Shown here: positions 1 through 14,085 of the stretch, one piece after another
Position numbering within the stretch: position 1 is the stretch's first letter
Layout of the letters: every line of letters starts with the position of its first letter
Assembly: GCF_003945595.2 (NCBI RefSeq)
Contig: NW_024104173.1
Coordinates: forward strand, 248,001-312,000
From: Pipra filicauda
Taxonomy: Eukaryota > Chordata > Aves > Passeriformes > Pipridae
Length of the DNA: 64,000 bases
Reading direction: 5' to 3'
Translations under genes and position numbers: made by a program
Notes under the pieces: model-generated
What the model was told of the DNA's origin: nothing
Databases searched by the model: none
What the model saw: the letters and a program-made list of their open reading frames with translations, nothing else

Positions 1-3000
1 TAAATGAAAAAATTTTCAGATTTACTATAGATCTACAGCCAAGCTAAGTCTTGGAGTCTGAAAACTCTGAAAATCCTGGATCTGTGAATGTTCAAGGGCA
101 TCCAGACTTTTTGGCGCTAACCAAGAGCTGAGTTGCTGTTGCAGACTGGTTCATCTTCTGGACTTCTGAAATACCAAAGAACCTCAGCTCTACCAAATTT
201 CTCCTGACAGACAGACAAAATTAGGTGCTGTACTTATGGGGACTTAGAGCAGTGCTCATCATGCATTTTGTCTAGGCTAATTAGTACTTTCCCAAAGAAT
301 CTCTGGGTTAGGGAACATTTGACACAGATTGTTTGGATGTGGCCAACCTGCTTTGGAGATTAGGAGAATTGAATTCTGAACAATGATCATTCCATGAGGG
401 ACCTCAGTTCCTTTGAGTAGTCCTGTGGATTATTTATTCCTTAACATAAACTGAACTACAAGATCTTTCAAGTAAAAACTCCTGTGACTGATGATTCAGA
501 GGTTACAGAACAGTAACTCTATGAAGGAATGATCTAGGATTGGGAACCAAACACCCTTAGCACTGCTGTGCTTCCTATTCAAGCGGGAAGAAAATCTAGG
601 GAGGTATTTTGCAGTTGTATTCTAGTGAATAAAACACCTTCCTAAGTGAGTTTGATTCTGATGACTGGTACTTCAAAGAAACTGATCTCTGCCTCTGAGT
701 TCATTGGGATGTCACATGCTCTTCCCTGCTATATTGAGAAACAACTGTGGAAAAGCCTTATTTGTACCACATCTCTGTATGTACAAAAGGCAGCTGATGC
801 TAAGAATTGTTACAACTGCATAGTTGACTTTTCATTGTTCCAGTCTGCCTACACATTACATATAGAGCACCTTCTACTATAAAACAGGATTTTTCTTTTC
901 CCTTATTTTCTGCTACAGATGAGGGAGATGAAAACAGTGGCATAATATTTGTGCCCAGGTCAACCAAGAGCAACAGCTGTAAGTAAGGATTAAGTTGCAG
1001 GGTGTTGATGTATTGGTGCTAGTTGAAGAATAGGGCATTATTTTATGCAATGTATTTAGGCAGTCAGCTGTAATGCCTAATAGTTTTTCTTTTTACAATC
1101 CAGTGTTGTTTCTCCCACATTTACTTGATAAAGTGAGGATGATTTTCTTAATTTGAGTTTAATGGTGTAGTGCAAAAAGAGGAACTTGTTCACTCTGAAT
1201 GTGTTAGCTAAACTGTGATTGCAAGCATTCAGCTATAAGCCTCTGTGTTCCACAGTCACAATTCAGTGTAAAATGTATACTGGTGCTGCTAAAAGCTGAT
1301 ATTTTAGGGAAGTGAGGAGCAGGGTTAATTTTCAGCCAAATTATTACTTGATATAGCTCCCAGCAAGACAATGAGAATACCAGTGCCAGCACAGGGGAAA
1401 CAGTAGGAATAAACATTTGAGAAGGCAAGTAAAACTCTATTTTTATAAAGAACTCTTAACTTAAGATGTGTTAAAGAGAATGGATAGAGAAAAAATTAGG
1501 GTGGAAAAATATGTCTTAGGATTCTCAATTTCTTTTTTCACCTTCTTTTCCCAGAATTAAAATCTTAATAATTTAGAGTTGTAATATTATACATCACATT
1601 TCAGATTTGTTTCTAAGTTAACTCACTCTCCTTTGTTAAACCTCGTATTATTCCAGTTTCCCCATAGTCATTCTATCTGGCGAGTATAACAAAATTGCAG
1701 CTAGCAAATTTTGCGGCTAGCACTGTCCATTCTCATTTTCCTTCCTATCTACCTACTTCATAGAAGACAAAAAACAAATAGCAGCATCTCTACAAGCTAC
1801 AGTCTGGTCCAAATAGGTTGTTACAAGGAAAAAAACTAGCAATTATGCATAGTTAAAACAGGGTTACAATGATTCCTCAGGATACATTAAAACCACTCTC
1901 TAGTGACCCAAATTCCAGTATATTTAAATGTTACACGTGTTTCACAAAATGCTGGTGATTGATTTTTTATACTTACATACATATATATAATAGATATGCA
2001 GCACATTAGAAGACATTATTATAACTGTTCCTGACTTTTAAATACATAACTCTACAACCTTAATAATTGTTAAGGTATTTTATTGCATTCAATATATCAT
2101 CTTTCATATAGATAATGCATTGTATTACACATTCATTGAACAAAACAATTTGTTATTTATGGATTAAATAAACTCACTTCTCACTGGCTTTCCTTCTGGC
2201 ATTCTGATTAGACCTGGGTTTGGAAGGCATGCAGTTTGGTGAGTAGTGGCGGCATTTTAGCAGTGGGGTAGATTACGTTATTTAATGGATAGTGGACCTT
2301 GTGAAATCAGTGTTGCGAAGTTTAGCAACAATAATTCCTAACCATAGTTTCTTCATAATCCCAGTAGTAAAGTGGTTACAGACAAATTAATCCATTTTAT
2401 TGCCTAAAATCTTTTCATTTAATATCTTACGTGTAGGAGGCAGCTTTCTATTCAGCAAACTTAGAAAGCAGTCATTATGAAGCAGTTAAAAGCATACTCA
2501 AAACATTCCACATTGGTTGATTTTATATTCTGACAGATCGTTTATATACAATCATGCAGTGCCTGGTTTTAACCAGACCACCATTTTCTTTCAGTTAAAA
2601 ATGCAAGAAATAAATAAAAAAACAAACAAATCCTTTTATAAGGAGATTATTTTAAGAATGTATTTAAACCTCTGAAAGCTAATGTCTTCCTTGAACATAT
2701 TCAGGTCTGATCTAAACAGTTGTAATTCCAGAACACCAAAGGAAATCAAAATTAAGAAATTAAGTAGAAGAGAAACCTTTTGCTTGGACAGGGTCTCCTC
2801 CTTTTTTTTTTTTTTTTTCTTTAAGAAATTTCTTAAGGGGGATTTTAAACATCTTTTCATTCATAGGTCCCAGGAAAAATATCAATAATTTTCAAAAAAC
2901 TAAATTCAGATCTGCAAGCCACATCACAATTTTAGAAACAACTAACAGCACATCTGAAAATAGACTGGTGAAAGACAGAAGTCAGCACTGACATAGAGAA

Positions 3001-3744
3001 AGATTCATTTTTTTTCTATTATCTACAAACAGTGCATCTCTTTCATAATGCTGAAAAAAAGTAAACACGTTGACCAGAAAATATTCTGAAGGATGAAGCA
3101 TTTACTTTTTGAGAGTGTTAAATCTGGAAAGTCTCTTCTGAAGTTGTAAACTGTTTGATTGGCATTAGAGTATTTCTTTTCCCAGCATGCCAGAAGGTTG
3201 AACAAAGAGCTTTAGAGAAGTTTACAAGCACAGGCACATTTGCGGATCTCCTGAGCCCCAGTAGGGTCCTTCGACCCTCCTGGCACTCCTGCTCAGGCCA
3301 GGTTTGTTTCTGGTTTTTTGTTAATGCTAATCGGTCAAGTTAGGAAGGGTTAGGTTGTCTCTTTCCCCATCTTTATCCTCTCAGTTGAAAATTTAAAGAT
3401 TTTCACAGTCTGCATCTTCTTACCAATTAATGCGGCTTGGTCAGGTTTGTCTCTGCACTTTCTGTTTTATAGCCCCTTTGACAAGGTATACTTGAAGAAG
3501 CAGACAGTCTCCTTCCACACACCCTTGCAGAGAGCAGTGGGAAAAGCTGTGGAATTTCCCTCCTTTTCTCTTCCATTGTCTCCCTGATACAATCCAGCTT
3601 TCTACTCTACTTTCTACTAATCAGAATACAGTGGTTTGGCATTACACCAAAGTAATATTTCTTTAATTTGTTATTAAAAAGTAAAGGTACAAAAGGAACT
3701 TTGATCTATTGATGAAAACAGAGGTTAGCCAGAATTTGGGCTTG

Positions 3745-3868
3745 GTTGTGGGTGGGGTTTTTGGTGGTTTTGTTCATTTGTTTGTTTGTTTGGGTTTTTT
3801 TTGTTTGTTTGTGTGATGTTTTTGGGTTTGTTTTGTGGTGGCAGTTTTGTTTGTTTGTTTGTTTTGTA
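3745..3868. repeat. GT/TTTG-rich low-complexity tract
   Basis: About 120 bases are almost only G and T on the plus strand, with several runs of the tetramer gttt. The 63-77 residue reading frames across it are low-complexity translations and are not genes. Confidence 0.85.
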
Positions 3869-5137
3869 GAGAACAATTTCTCATTTTTGGCAGAAAAATA
3901 TGTAAGACTAAGACAACTAATTGGCTTTCCATGGAGGTCATTCTTTTCTTTAAATCCACAAACATTTGAAAGACTGTAACCAGTGGACTATAATGGCTAA
4001 ATGTGACTCCATAGAGTATACTCTCTTTTCAGTATGCATGGATTTTCGAGCCTAATACACATTAAAGCTTACTTATGAACAGAGTAAATAACACTTTTTT
4101 TCATCAGTGACTGTTTCTGTGCCATTTATAGGTGTAGCTGAAACATGAAGCACTTAACTATTTTTTCTGAAGATCTAATAACTAGGTGTTAACCACTTTG
4201 AAGAGTCACATAAAGGTTTAAGAAGCAGACAGCAGTTGTTTGTGCTGTCACACCAAAGTTCTTAGCCTTGCAACTGCTCTATGTGTAACAATGCTGTACA
4301 CTTATTTTTCTTCACTCTCAGAGACAGGGGTTATTTTTCTTCCCAGTTTTTTGTTGCCTAGTTGCTTCAATGCTGAACTCTATTTCTAATGTGTTTATTT
4401 CAGTATGTACAGTATAATTTCCATATGGCTCTGCTTTTGATGGCACTATGAGTCACTGATAATGATAGGTGAAGGAATAGTCCTCTGAATGTACCCTCCT
4501 TTTTTATAAAACTGTGGAGGAGTTAAACCTACCTACTATTTTCTTTAAGCCATTTATCAAAATAAGGATTATAAAGAAAATGAAGACCTTGTTCTTATGA
4601 CCATTTTACAACTATATGTAGCTTTTAGATTATATGTGAAAAGATAGAATGTTATAGTGACATTTTGATAGAAAGCTTTGGCCACCAGGCAACAGATGAT
4701 AAAAAAGCAGGTCATTTTATTCAGTCATGAAGTCAGTTATTTTGTTAGGCAGGTTTATAGGGAGAGGTGATGTCTGCTACACCATGTTTTCCAGTAGCAG
4801 AAACCAGAAAGTTCTCATGCACGAAAGCCCCGTTTCAGGTATATATCTGTTTCATACATTTATAACACCTGTAGAAGAGTTTTCAACTGATAAGCAGCTC
4901 TGCTTTTTCCAGATATATTATCTAGTGTAATAAACATTTTCCCTCTCCTTACAAGGTCTGACTTAGCTATTATCCTCAATCAGGGACGCAGCAACATGAC
5001 TCACATGTGATTATATGACTATGACCAACCTTGGTTTTGCACAGAAGCCTATTAGGATCTTATGTTGGGGGCTGTTAATTTCTTTCAAACCTTTCTCAAA
5101 GTAGCATTGGACAGTGCATCTCTAAATCATATCTCCA

Positions 5138-5190
5138 TTATTTACATAACAACACTTTGGGTAGTACTCAAAGTGTTGTTATGTAAATAA
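5138..5190. repeat. Perfect 22-bp inverted repeat with 9-base spacer
   Basis: The left arm at 5138-5159 (ttatttacataacaacac then tttg) is perfectly complementary to the right arm at 5169-5190. The spacer is ggtagtact. The transcript of either strand would fold into a perfect hairpin. I see no terminal motif or duplicated target that would identify a transposon. Confidence 0.9.
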
Positions 5191-8100
5191 CCCTTCTGCT
5201 TTCCCTTCACAAAATTGCTGTCTGTATTGTGACTGTGCAAAGATCTTACCTAGAGAAGTGCTAGGCAACTTGAGTAAGATACAGACATTGTAACTACAGC
5301 TGGCAAAGTGACCCAGAAAAAAGCAAGTAGGAGAACCCCAGGCAAAGACTATACAATTTATCTTTTGGGAGTCTATGTCATCCCATTACTGACAGGTACA
5401 TAAAGAGACTGTATGGTAAGTGCACAAATTTTTGTATAGCCAAACTTAAAAAACTTAGGTAATTTATTCTGTTTTACTCTGATTCACCATCTTCCTTTTC
5501 ACTTCTTTCCTGCCTGTGTTTATTTTTTCCTTTTCCATCTTTTTTGTTTGTTCATGTTTGGTTTTACTACATTTGCAACACATCTGAAAGCCCAAGTCCT
5601 ATTCCCATAGAAAATGACCCCTTGGCATGAGAACTTTTCATGTATTTCTTTTCTCATTTTTTTACTCATAGTAGATATGCAATTGTGGATGAAATGCCAG
5701 ACACTCTCTTTTAAGTATGTAATTTCTATCGTGTCTATTTCTGCAAAAATAAAGAATAAAGCTTCTGTTTCTGCTTTAAAGAATTCTCTTTACTAACATC
5801 TTTTGCATTTCTTCAGCTTATAGATGGATAAGATTCTACTCTCATTATTTTGTCTTTTTTTTTTTCTATTTTCCTTCTGCAATTCTAATAAAACATCTCT
5901 TTAAGCACTAGTCAGGTCTCATGGTTGTTAAAAAATCCACAAAAACAAAACAACTTTAAATCTAACACAAATCTTATTGAAGTTGATAGGATCTGCTTCA
6001 CCGGTTAATTGGTATAGGTGTGTTAGATTAAATTTCAGGGGGGATCTGTGATGTATAGAGTCAAATAGCACTGATTTTAGCTGTTAAACACGCTTTTCTT
6101 GAGTTGCAAACCTTAAGCTTTACAATTCACTTTATATATCTACAGATATAAATTAAAGGACGATTTCTCGGTGAACTATACAACAAAAGAGTAATAGGTA
6201 TCTTCATTACCCACTCTGTCAATAAGATCTAATATAAATATGGAGACACATTTAAATACTTAATAAAGTTTTATTTACTGTGTTGATATTCACTTTGAAT
6301 TTAATAATACTCTCTTCTAATTTTACTGAGAAAAGAATTGTTATAGCAATTACAATATGAGATTATTTACATTCAGTTTACCATAGACATTTAACACTAC
6401 ATTAAATATCACCATTGTAAGCATTGTGCAGCATTGAAAGAGACTGGAATGGCTGCATTTTCACTAACAACACACAAATTGTGTTTAAAGTAAATTTACT
6501 ACGGTTGGTTCTCCATTTTATGAAGTATAGCCACAGAATTAAATCAGCCTGCTAATACCGAGACTCATGAACAAATTGCAGTTATGGGTCTAGTGTATCT
6601 GTCTTTGAGTTGATGTTTGTAATCCTTCTTAAACAAAATCTGGACCAAGTACAATTGCTCACATGACTCCATACCGCATCCTCCTCCAAGAAGGGATTGT
6701 TATGCTAGCACACAGATGAACACAGTCTAGTATTAATGCTGTGCTGCTCTCAAAATAATAGCTGTAAGTATAGGAGACCACAATGCAGCAACTTTTACTG
6801 AGCTTTTCATCCTTCAGGTAGTGTTGCATGGAGATTATTTTAGTCAAGTAGAATTTAATAACTTGGCCCCTATCCAGTCCAAAATAACTTAAAGGACTCC
6901 CAAGCCCAGGTGTAACTAGAAAATAGTGTAACTGTATTTTTATAGCCCTGTCATTAAGCTAAAATAGACACAACTCATTGCCTTTATTTTAGTGAAACAG
7001 TTAAAAAGATACGACTCTCACAAATTATTTCAGTATTATTATAATAGGCTTACCATTAAGAGAAGAAGTATGTATTGATATAGAAATTATTAAAACTACT
7101 AACAGAAGAAAAATAATAAAAATTAAACTCTGAAAATAGAATAAACTAATTTTAAACAGTTACTATTTTGGAATGTACAGAAATCTATCATCTCCTTTGA
7201 TGAGTTGCGTGATCTAGAAATTCTGTAGTTAAGCTCCATTCATGTAATTTTTCTGTGTTTGGATTCAACATCACTTGTGACTTCCACAAGATTCCAAGTG
7301 GGCTTGAAATAAACAGATGAGAGTTCAGATAGATGATTAGTCTGTCCTTCAGGTAATATCACTCATTTCCCCTTGCATGTAGAATGGCTCACCTGTTTTA
7401 CAGAAATTTATATTCAGAGCTGTTAGGTTGAAATTTTCATGTTGAAGTCCTCAAGTTGAGTCGCGTGGTAGAAAACCATGAGTTCATTCACTATTTCCAC
7501 CAATAAACCAGCAAGAATAGGTTGGCCTGCTCTGAACTGAATGTCTTAAAATATAGAAAAGGCACAAATCAATTTTTTATCCATTTTTTAATTGACCACA
7601 TAGAATACGTCATTATAAGTAAAAGAAAATAAGCATTTTGAATCCACTATCAGGATGACTTTTATCAAAACTGAGAGCATAACATGGGAAAAATTGTAGA
7701 GGTGTATCTGGTCATTTGCTAGTAAAGCCTAGATATGAATACAGAAATCTTCATTGGTTCTATCTTGCTAAAATTAATAGCTTCCTAATTATATGTTTTC
7801 TCAATCTGTGTTGTATCGTAAAAGAATCCTGATTATACATATTTCATTAATAATGGATCATCATGGGTTGTTGGGCAAATCCTTGACTTAATGGTTTTTA
7901 AAATGTCTCTTACATTGAAGACATATTAAAAGGAAATTATTACAGCTACAATATGTTAGGATGTTTAGTACACATTTATATAATTATGGATTTTGAGTAT
8001 TCAAATCACATTCATTGTCCAGTCTTACGTTATGATTTATGATTTAAAAGAAATATTAAAAATATAGAAGCAATCAAAACAATCTTATCTTCCAACAAAG

Positions 8101-8340
8101 AGTTGTGGTGGTGGTAGTGGGTTTAGCTTTTTTTTGTTAGTACTGACAGACAAATAATATACTGGGTATTTCCAGGATAATAAAAATTACACAGAATAAT
8201 CTTCTGTTCACCACCTTATACACGATATACTTTATTTGGAGTAAAGGATGAGCTATTATTTCATCTTCCGTACTGTTTTCAGTCCACATTAAAAGAATCT
8301 AAAATTTCAGTAACATGTAAGTAACATTTAAATGCCACTC

Positions 8341-8515
8341 AGCACTGGTGTCCACCTAGACATCCATCTGGTGACCCTAAATCCTTGAGTGTAACCATCC
8401 AGCTAATTCCTTGTCCACAGACTGGTCCACTTGTCAAATCCTTGTGTCTCCATTTTAAAGATAAGGATGTTGTGTGGGACAATATCAAATGCTTTGGACA
8501 TATTGCACTTGTTAC
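8341..8515 (-). mobile_element. CR1 LINE fragment (reverse transcriptase region)
   Basis: The plus strand reads as the reverse complement of the CR1 reverse-transcriptase region. Phrases such as 'tccagctaattccttgtccac' (5' part) and 'gttgtgtgggacaatatcaaa' (3' part) match the segment at about 19510-19700 of the better preserved CR1 in this window. No open frame survives. It is an internal fragment with neither CR1 end visible. Confidence 0.7.
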
Positions 8516-11500
8516 TGTTTTGTGGAAATTACAGAAACCAATGTGATGTAAAGGTGAAAAGGAAAAAAAAAAAAAGGAGCTGGCACCATCTCATCAAATC
8601 AAATATTTCAGGTTTTCTTCAAAGCAAAGTGATTTTCTTACAAAACATCGGTAATACAAAATTTTTAACGCAGTTTAATACCTTTCATTTTTCTGCTGAC
8701 ATCTAGAACACTATATGCAATTTTTGTCTCTTTGTATCAAAAGAACAATTTGAACTGGCAGATGTTCAGAGAAGAACAAAAAGGATGTCCAAAACCAGGC
8801 AATAGTATCTGAATGACAGTGCAGTGATCCTTCTGCCTGAAAACAAAAAAAGGGGTTTATAAAATAATGAGTAGCATAAAGGTAGTGGACAGGAAAATTT
8901 ATTATCTTTTCTTAAAGGCTGCAAGATGTTAGTAAGATTTAGGCACACAGGGAGTAGAAGCAGCCATTACTAATGCAAAAGATAAACTCCTTGCCAAAAG
9001 ATGTTGTAGATATAAACAATTTGTATGGTTTCAGAGAGGCATTGAATAAGCATTTGAAGAGAGCTCTGATGAGAATTTCTCAATAGATATGGCTAATTAA
9101 CCTCAGGACTCCCCATGAGGTGAAAATAATATGAGGCAGGAAGAATGTTCACTACAATATATGCTTGTTTCATCAATGTTCTTCCTTAGCTATTTGTTTA
9201 TGGTTACTGGTTGAGATAAAACACCAATTTGGAGGATATTATCTAAACAGATAAATCTGATATTTTGCTCCTTTTTTCCCAAATTAGAAGTTATTTTTTA
9301 AACTTACCTTAAAAATAATGTTGAATGGGATCACAGTTATTCTGATACAGGGAGACTGGCTGAGTTTTGCAGATATTGATTTATCTTTAATTTTGAGATA
9401 AATATGTCAACTGCCAAAGACTAATGGGAAAACCGGGGCGCCTTATTTATAAAGGGGTTTTTTTGGAGAGAAAATAAAAAACCAAAAATCACAAAAGAAA
9501 TTATGATAAACTTATAAAAGCACTGTTAAATGCTCAAAGTTCTGCCACTTTTTATTTTCCCTTATGCTGATACTTACTATTTTTTGTCTGTAGCTGGCCC
9601 TTAACATATAAATATGCACACATATCAAATTACTCAGTGGCAAGTAAATTTATACACTTCAATGCTTCATTTCAAAGAAATGAAGTACCTTAGGCTTTGC
9701 CACAGAATTGTCCTGCACTGATATTACTGGTGTTTGGAGGACAATGCAGTACACAAGTCTCTGTGGTAGTTTAGGAAATGGTTTATTTTTCAATTCAAAC
9801 TGTTTCTTATTTTACACTTTCTTCAATGTGACATGGATTTAGAAGATATTGTGACATCTTCTAGAAAACTGTAATACTTCGACAAAACAGACCACCTAAA
9901 ATCTATGTTGTAATAGGAAGTCATTGATTCAACATCAGTATGATATATATATATGTATATAAGTTTTCTGATGTTGCAATTCTGCCATAATTGATTTTTA
10001 ATGTCAGTATCCTACTGATTTGTTTGTTATGCATTTTTAAAGCACTGGTACTAAAAAATCATTAGCTAGCACTAAAGAGTGCTGCAAATGAAGACTCAAA
10101 CCTTCAAATAACCAGAGAACTGTTTATATGCTTACCAGTCATATTTGCATGCAGCATCATGCATGCACTAAATCTATTTTTCACACAGTGGGAGCTTTAC
10201 ACAATAAAGGGTGTACAAGCTTTTATGCATGCCTTCTTGCAAATATACTTTCAGTTTGCATCCCTTCATGGGATTTGATCCCAGAGCTATAACTGTCTTT
10301 CAGCTTTCTAAATGTCAGGTATTGACTAATTTTTAGTTATCAAGTATAAGGGTAAAAAAAAAAGTGTATAACAGCTCTAAATTTTTTGAATCTCATGTAA
10401 TCTGAAAACAGACACACAATTGCATGTCAAGTTTCAGCCCAAAGCAGAATTTCACGGACAAATTATACAGGTCTAGCAATACTGGGATTATAATGGCAGC
10501 AGTGAAATGTTTCAAGTACAGCAGTGCAAACAATGACCAATTACCATACAGTTTTACCACTTCAACACAAAATAAATACTCTACAAGTATCAAATTTGAA
10601 AACATCAAAGTAGATTACTATGAATCAAAATTAAATTTTCATATAATGTTGTAAGTTATAAAGTCGTAAGCTATAAAGCCTTTCCTTAATTGTCATAATT
10701 TGGAACAAATTAAAGATTTTTTTAGGAAGCAATGATGTGGCCATTGACAGACCTTTAAAATGATAAATCAAAAATAAAAGCTAAATCTGCTGAGTACTAT
10801 TTTCTGTCATCTGTCATATTTGCTGGCAAATCTGAACAATAGAAGCTTAAATTACTGTTTTAAACTGACTAAATGGGTAGAATAACCCCTTATTGAAGAA
10901 GCCCTACCTTTCTGTTGAGTACAAGGACTGCAGCATCATAAATGAGTTACAATAAACTATACACACTATAATATTTAAGAGATACACATTCAAAAGTTTG
11001 TATTTGCATAATTGCAAGGAATTAAATGCCCTTAAGATTTTAAAGAATACCAATAACACTTAATTGACTATTATTCATCATTACAACTTCACAACATTAA
11101 GAATAAACCTCAGCTCCTCCAACCATCTTGTGTGACCACAGGTAAAACAGATATGCAAATATTATTTTCCCATTGTACTTATGACTGACAGCAGAAAAGA
11201 AGATAAAGTCACTGTTGTGACTGTTGATGGGGCTGTTTTCATACATGTCAAGATGACACCCAATGAAAACCATCCAACTTAAGGTTAAAATATCCCAGGA
11301 AAGCATAGGTTTTTCAGCAATACCTTAAGGCTCAGACAAAAATATATAACTGGAAAGTGATTAAAATAAAGACAATCTGAGAAAAGCATCCATGTTCTGA
11401 ACCCTCATATATGGACTTACTCTGGAGAAGACATCTGTGAAAAGAAGAAAGGACTCAAGTGCTTAGTGCCTGCAGTTTATTCCTCCTGGTATAGCACATT

Positions 11501-12841
11501 AATTTGTAATTTGTGTGTGTTCAGAAGGCCTGAAAAATATGTACATATGATTGGACAGCACAAGCATAACAAATATGATAAAACATGTTGTTTGCATAAC
11601 TTTAGAAGGTTGAATCTTTCTGGTTTATCCACTGCGAAAACAATGAACAATATCTAGAATTACTTTTTTTTATTGCTTATGAAGTAATAGGATTAAACTC
11701 AGTATTTTCCAAATGAAACCTTTATTAATTTAAATTTGCCTATTTGTAAATGTAATAGTTCAGACCATGTCTATCTTCTGAATAACAGAAATATCAAAAA
11801 GGGTATATTCAGAAAAATGCTCATTTTACTTCCAGGATGACTGATGGATTAGGTCATTGTCACCCAGCATGTACAGACAAACACAACTAAAAGATTATAG
11901 AAGAAAATCACACACAGAAGGAAAAAAAATAAGGAGAAGAAAGAGACGAACAGGTAGTCCACAGCACTCTTGATACATCATTCTATAACACTTGCCTCCC
12001 TGAAGAAACTGATGTCAGAATTTCATTGGGTAAATGTAGGAGAAAATTTGTGCCTGCATATGGAGTTTTCTTTTCTCTCTGGTATGAAAATTACTAAACA
12101 AGCATAGGTGGATACCTAAGTAATATAGACTGAATTGTAAAAACCTAAGGATCAGAGCCTACAGATCCAACAATATTAAAATTCTCTGGAATTGCAACTA
12201 CAGTAGAAGGAGAAAAAAAGTATGTAGTCAACAAAATTCACTGTGTTTCTAGGAGTTGTTTGTATTTCTGTAGCATAATCTGTGACAAATTCTTTATCTG
12301 TTCTTAATAAAATCCTTTTAGAATTTCATAATATTTTTAGCCAAATAATCCTAAATTAAGAAACAAAGCCACAAACAAAGTGATCTAACTAATAACATGT
12401 TGTACTTAAGTGACTTTGAAGCACAATAAAAATCAGATTAATTTTTGTGTCAAAAATCAAATGTCAGTATGGAAAGCATTTTTTGTTATGATTGTGATGA
12501 ATATTAGACATTTTCAAAGATGGAATTAACTTTGGAACATCCACAGACTTTATTAAGAATTGAAGGGAGAGCTATTATTTGCTTCCAGAATCCTAGTTCA
12601 GAATAACTAGGCTTGAGGAGAGTAAATGGAAAGAAACTGGGAAACAAAGAAAGAAAGAGAATTTTATTGTACTCCTTGAGGTAAATTAAACAGATGTTTC
12701 TGCTTAACTGTATATTAAAAAAATAAACAAAACAAAAAAACCTCAGTATATTGCACAGGTCCTACTGCCATAAGCAGTTCTACAGAGTTTGCAAAGATGT
12801 GTCAAGAGCCAATTCCTTATAAACACACCAGCACTGATACA
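8516..12841. other. AT-rich intergenic or intronic DNA, no gene seen
   Basis: The sequence is AT-rich with A-runs, a short TA microsatellite near 9943-9961 and scattered chance reading frames of 60-76 codons. I found no splice-flanked frame, RNA gene or clear repeat family in it. Confidence 0.55.
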
Positions 12842-13055
12842 GTGAGTGTTGCATTAGAGATCCACCCCTCAGCACCAGCTCTGCTGCCCAAAGGTGGTCT
12901 CTGAGCCATCCCATTCCAGGACAGGACCTGGAATGGATGACTCGCTCCAGAAAGGCGGGGGGTGGGTATTAACCCAAGTTGTTATTTCAACGCACTTGCA
13001 ACAAACGTGAGTAGAGCCCTTCCCAAATCTTCGTTCGCGAAGCCTAGCCATGATG
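12842..13055 (-). other. CpG-containing segment with a 60-codon minus frame, unrecognised
   Basis: This piece is richer in G+C and CpG than its surroundings. On the minus strand an ATG at 13051 opens a 60-codon frame starting MARLRERRFGKG and containing a CCKC cluster. At 13029-13042 there is a 14-base palindrome, stem cttcg/cgaag with a TTCG loop. The adjacent tract is a short GAT repeat. I do not recognise the product. It may be a decayed repeat or retrocopy, because the neighbouring block up to 13770 is also repeat-like. Protein-coding status is not established. Confidence 0.3.
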
Positions 13056-13079
13056 ATGATGATAATTAATAAATCCCTT

Positions 13080-13770
13080 GGGGTGGATTAGAGTGAAACA
13101 ACACTGAATAATTGGTGTTTGAAAACATATATATGTCGGGTTTATTTTAGAACCATTTTGCTTCAAAAGTAAACAGATATGTTGCCATTTTGGGAGTTAT
13201 CATCTATATCTCTCATGGTATGAAGATAACCTTTAGGGAAAATGCATAAGGGAGAGAAAGGAAAGACAGGATAAAGGTAAGGGAGAGTAAGAGCAAGAAA
13301 AGATGAGAGTAGAAACATGTATACAGTCGCCGCCCACAGGGTCCAGTGATGAAACCTGGCAGTTGCAGCTTCCATGTCTGTCAGTTGAAGTGGTGGTCTT
13401 GATCTACTGGGGGTGGGGGAGAGAAGCCCACACACTCAAAGAAGTTATGAGTTATTATATCCATGGATAGTGTCACAGGCCATGCCACAAGTCCCCAGCA
13501 TCTCCTGGGCCTGCGCAGAGTTCCTGCGAGGGACATGGTAAAAGTGTTTTTCCCTTTCAGGATTGGCAGGGGGATGGGTTTTGATGGACCATGCCATGAA
13601 CCTCCAACATCTCCAACAGCCCACTGCAGAGTCCATGTGAAGGGCGTGGTAAACATGGCTCTTCCTGCCTTTTCAGGACTTGACACCTTCAGCAGCACTG
13701 GAGGGGGGGATGGGCCCAGCGGCCTCTTCCTGGCCTGCAAAAGTCCCCTGGCAATCCTAGAATGCATAAA
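13080..13770 (-). mobile_element. GC-rich interspersed-repeat block, probably LTR-derived
   Basis: Base composition changes abruptly from the AT-rich flanks. On the minus strand a possible polyadenylation signal (AATAAA) is present at 13141-13146. Two related segments of about 112 bases are arranged in tandem near 13470-13700: 'catggtaaa' at about 13533 and 'cgtggtaaa' at about 13645 mark the same position in each. A 128-codon minus frame crosses it but is compositionally simple. I infer an LTR-type repeat from composition and layout. I could not define both ends or a target duplication. Confidence 0.35.
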
Positions 13771-14085
13771 TCATTAACCATTTCAGTCTCTGACAGACAG
13801 CTACAAGAGAATGTTTGGGGTGTTACTTGTCCCACTGCCGAGGGAAATTTTCTTCCTTTACAGGAAGGCCTTCTGCCTCTGGTATTCCAGCTGCCTGCTT
13901 GTCTTACTTCTGTAGCTGGGATTTCTTGTCCTTCATGTCATATCACTCTTCAGTCACAAATTGTCACTGCTGTGCAGATATAATTTGAATATCTTTTTAA
14001 TGCATCCTCTGGTATAACTTAACAAGACCAAATAGAAAGGAAAATGGAAAGTGAAGAGTATAATGAGGAAGAACAGAATAATCAT

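Larger units (their letters stand above)
1..8340. other. AT-rich intergenic or intronic DNA, no gene seen
   Basis: This stretch is AT-rich and CpG-poor. Reading frames are short and look like chance frames, without paired splice sites or recognisable protein motifs. It holds homopolymer tracts such as a T run near 2803-2819, a TTTG-rich tract and one strong hairpin, which are listed separately. I see no exon, RNA gene or intact mobile element here. Confidence 0.6.
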
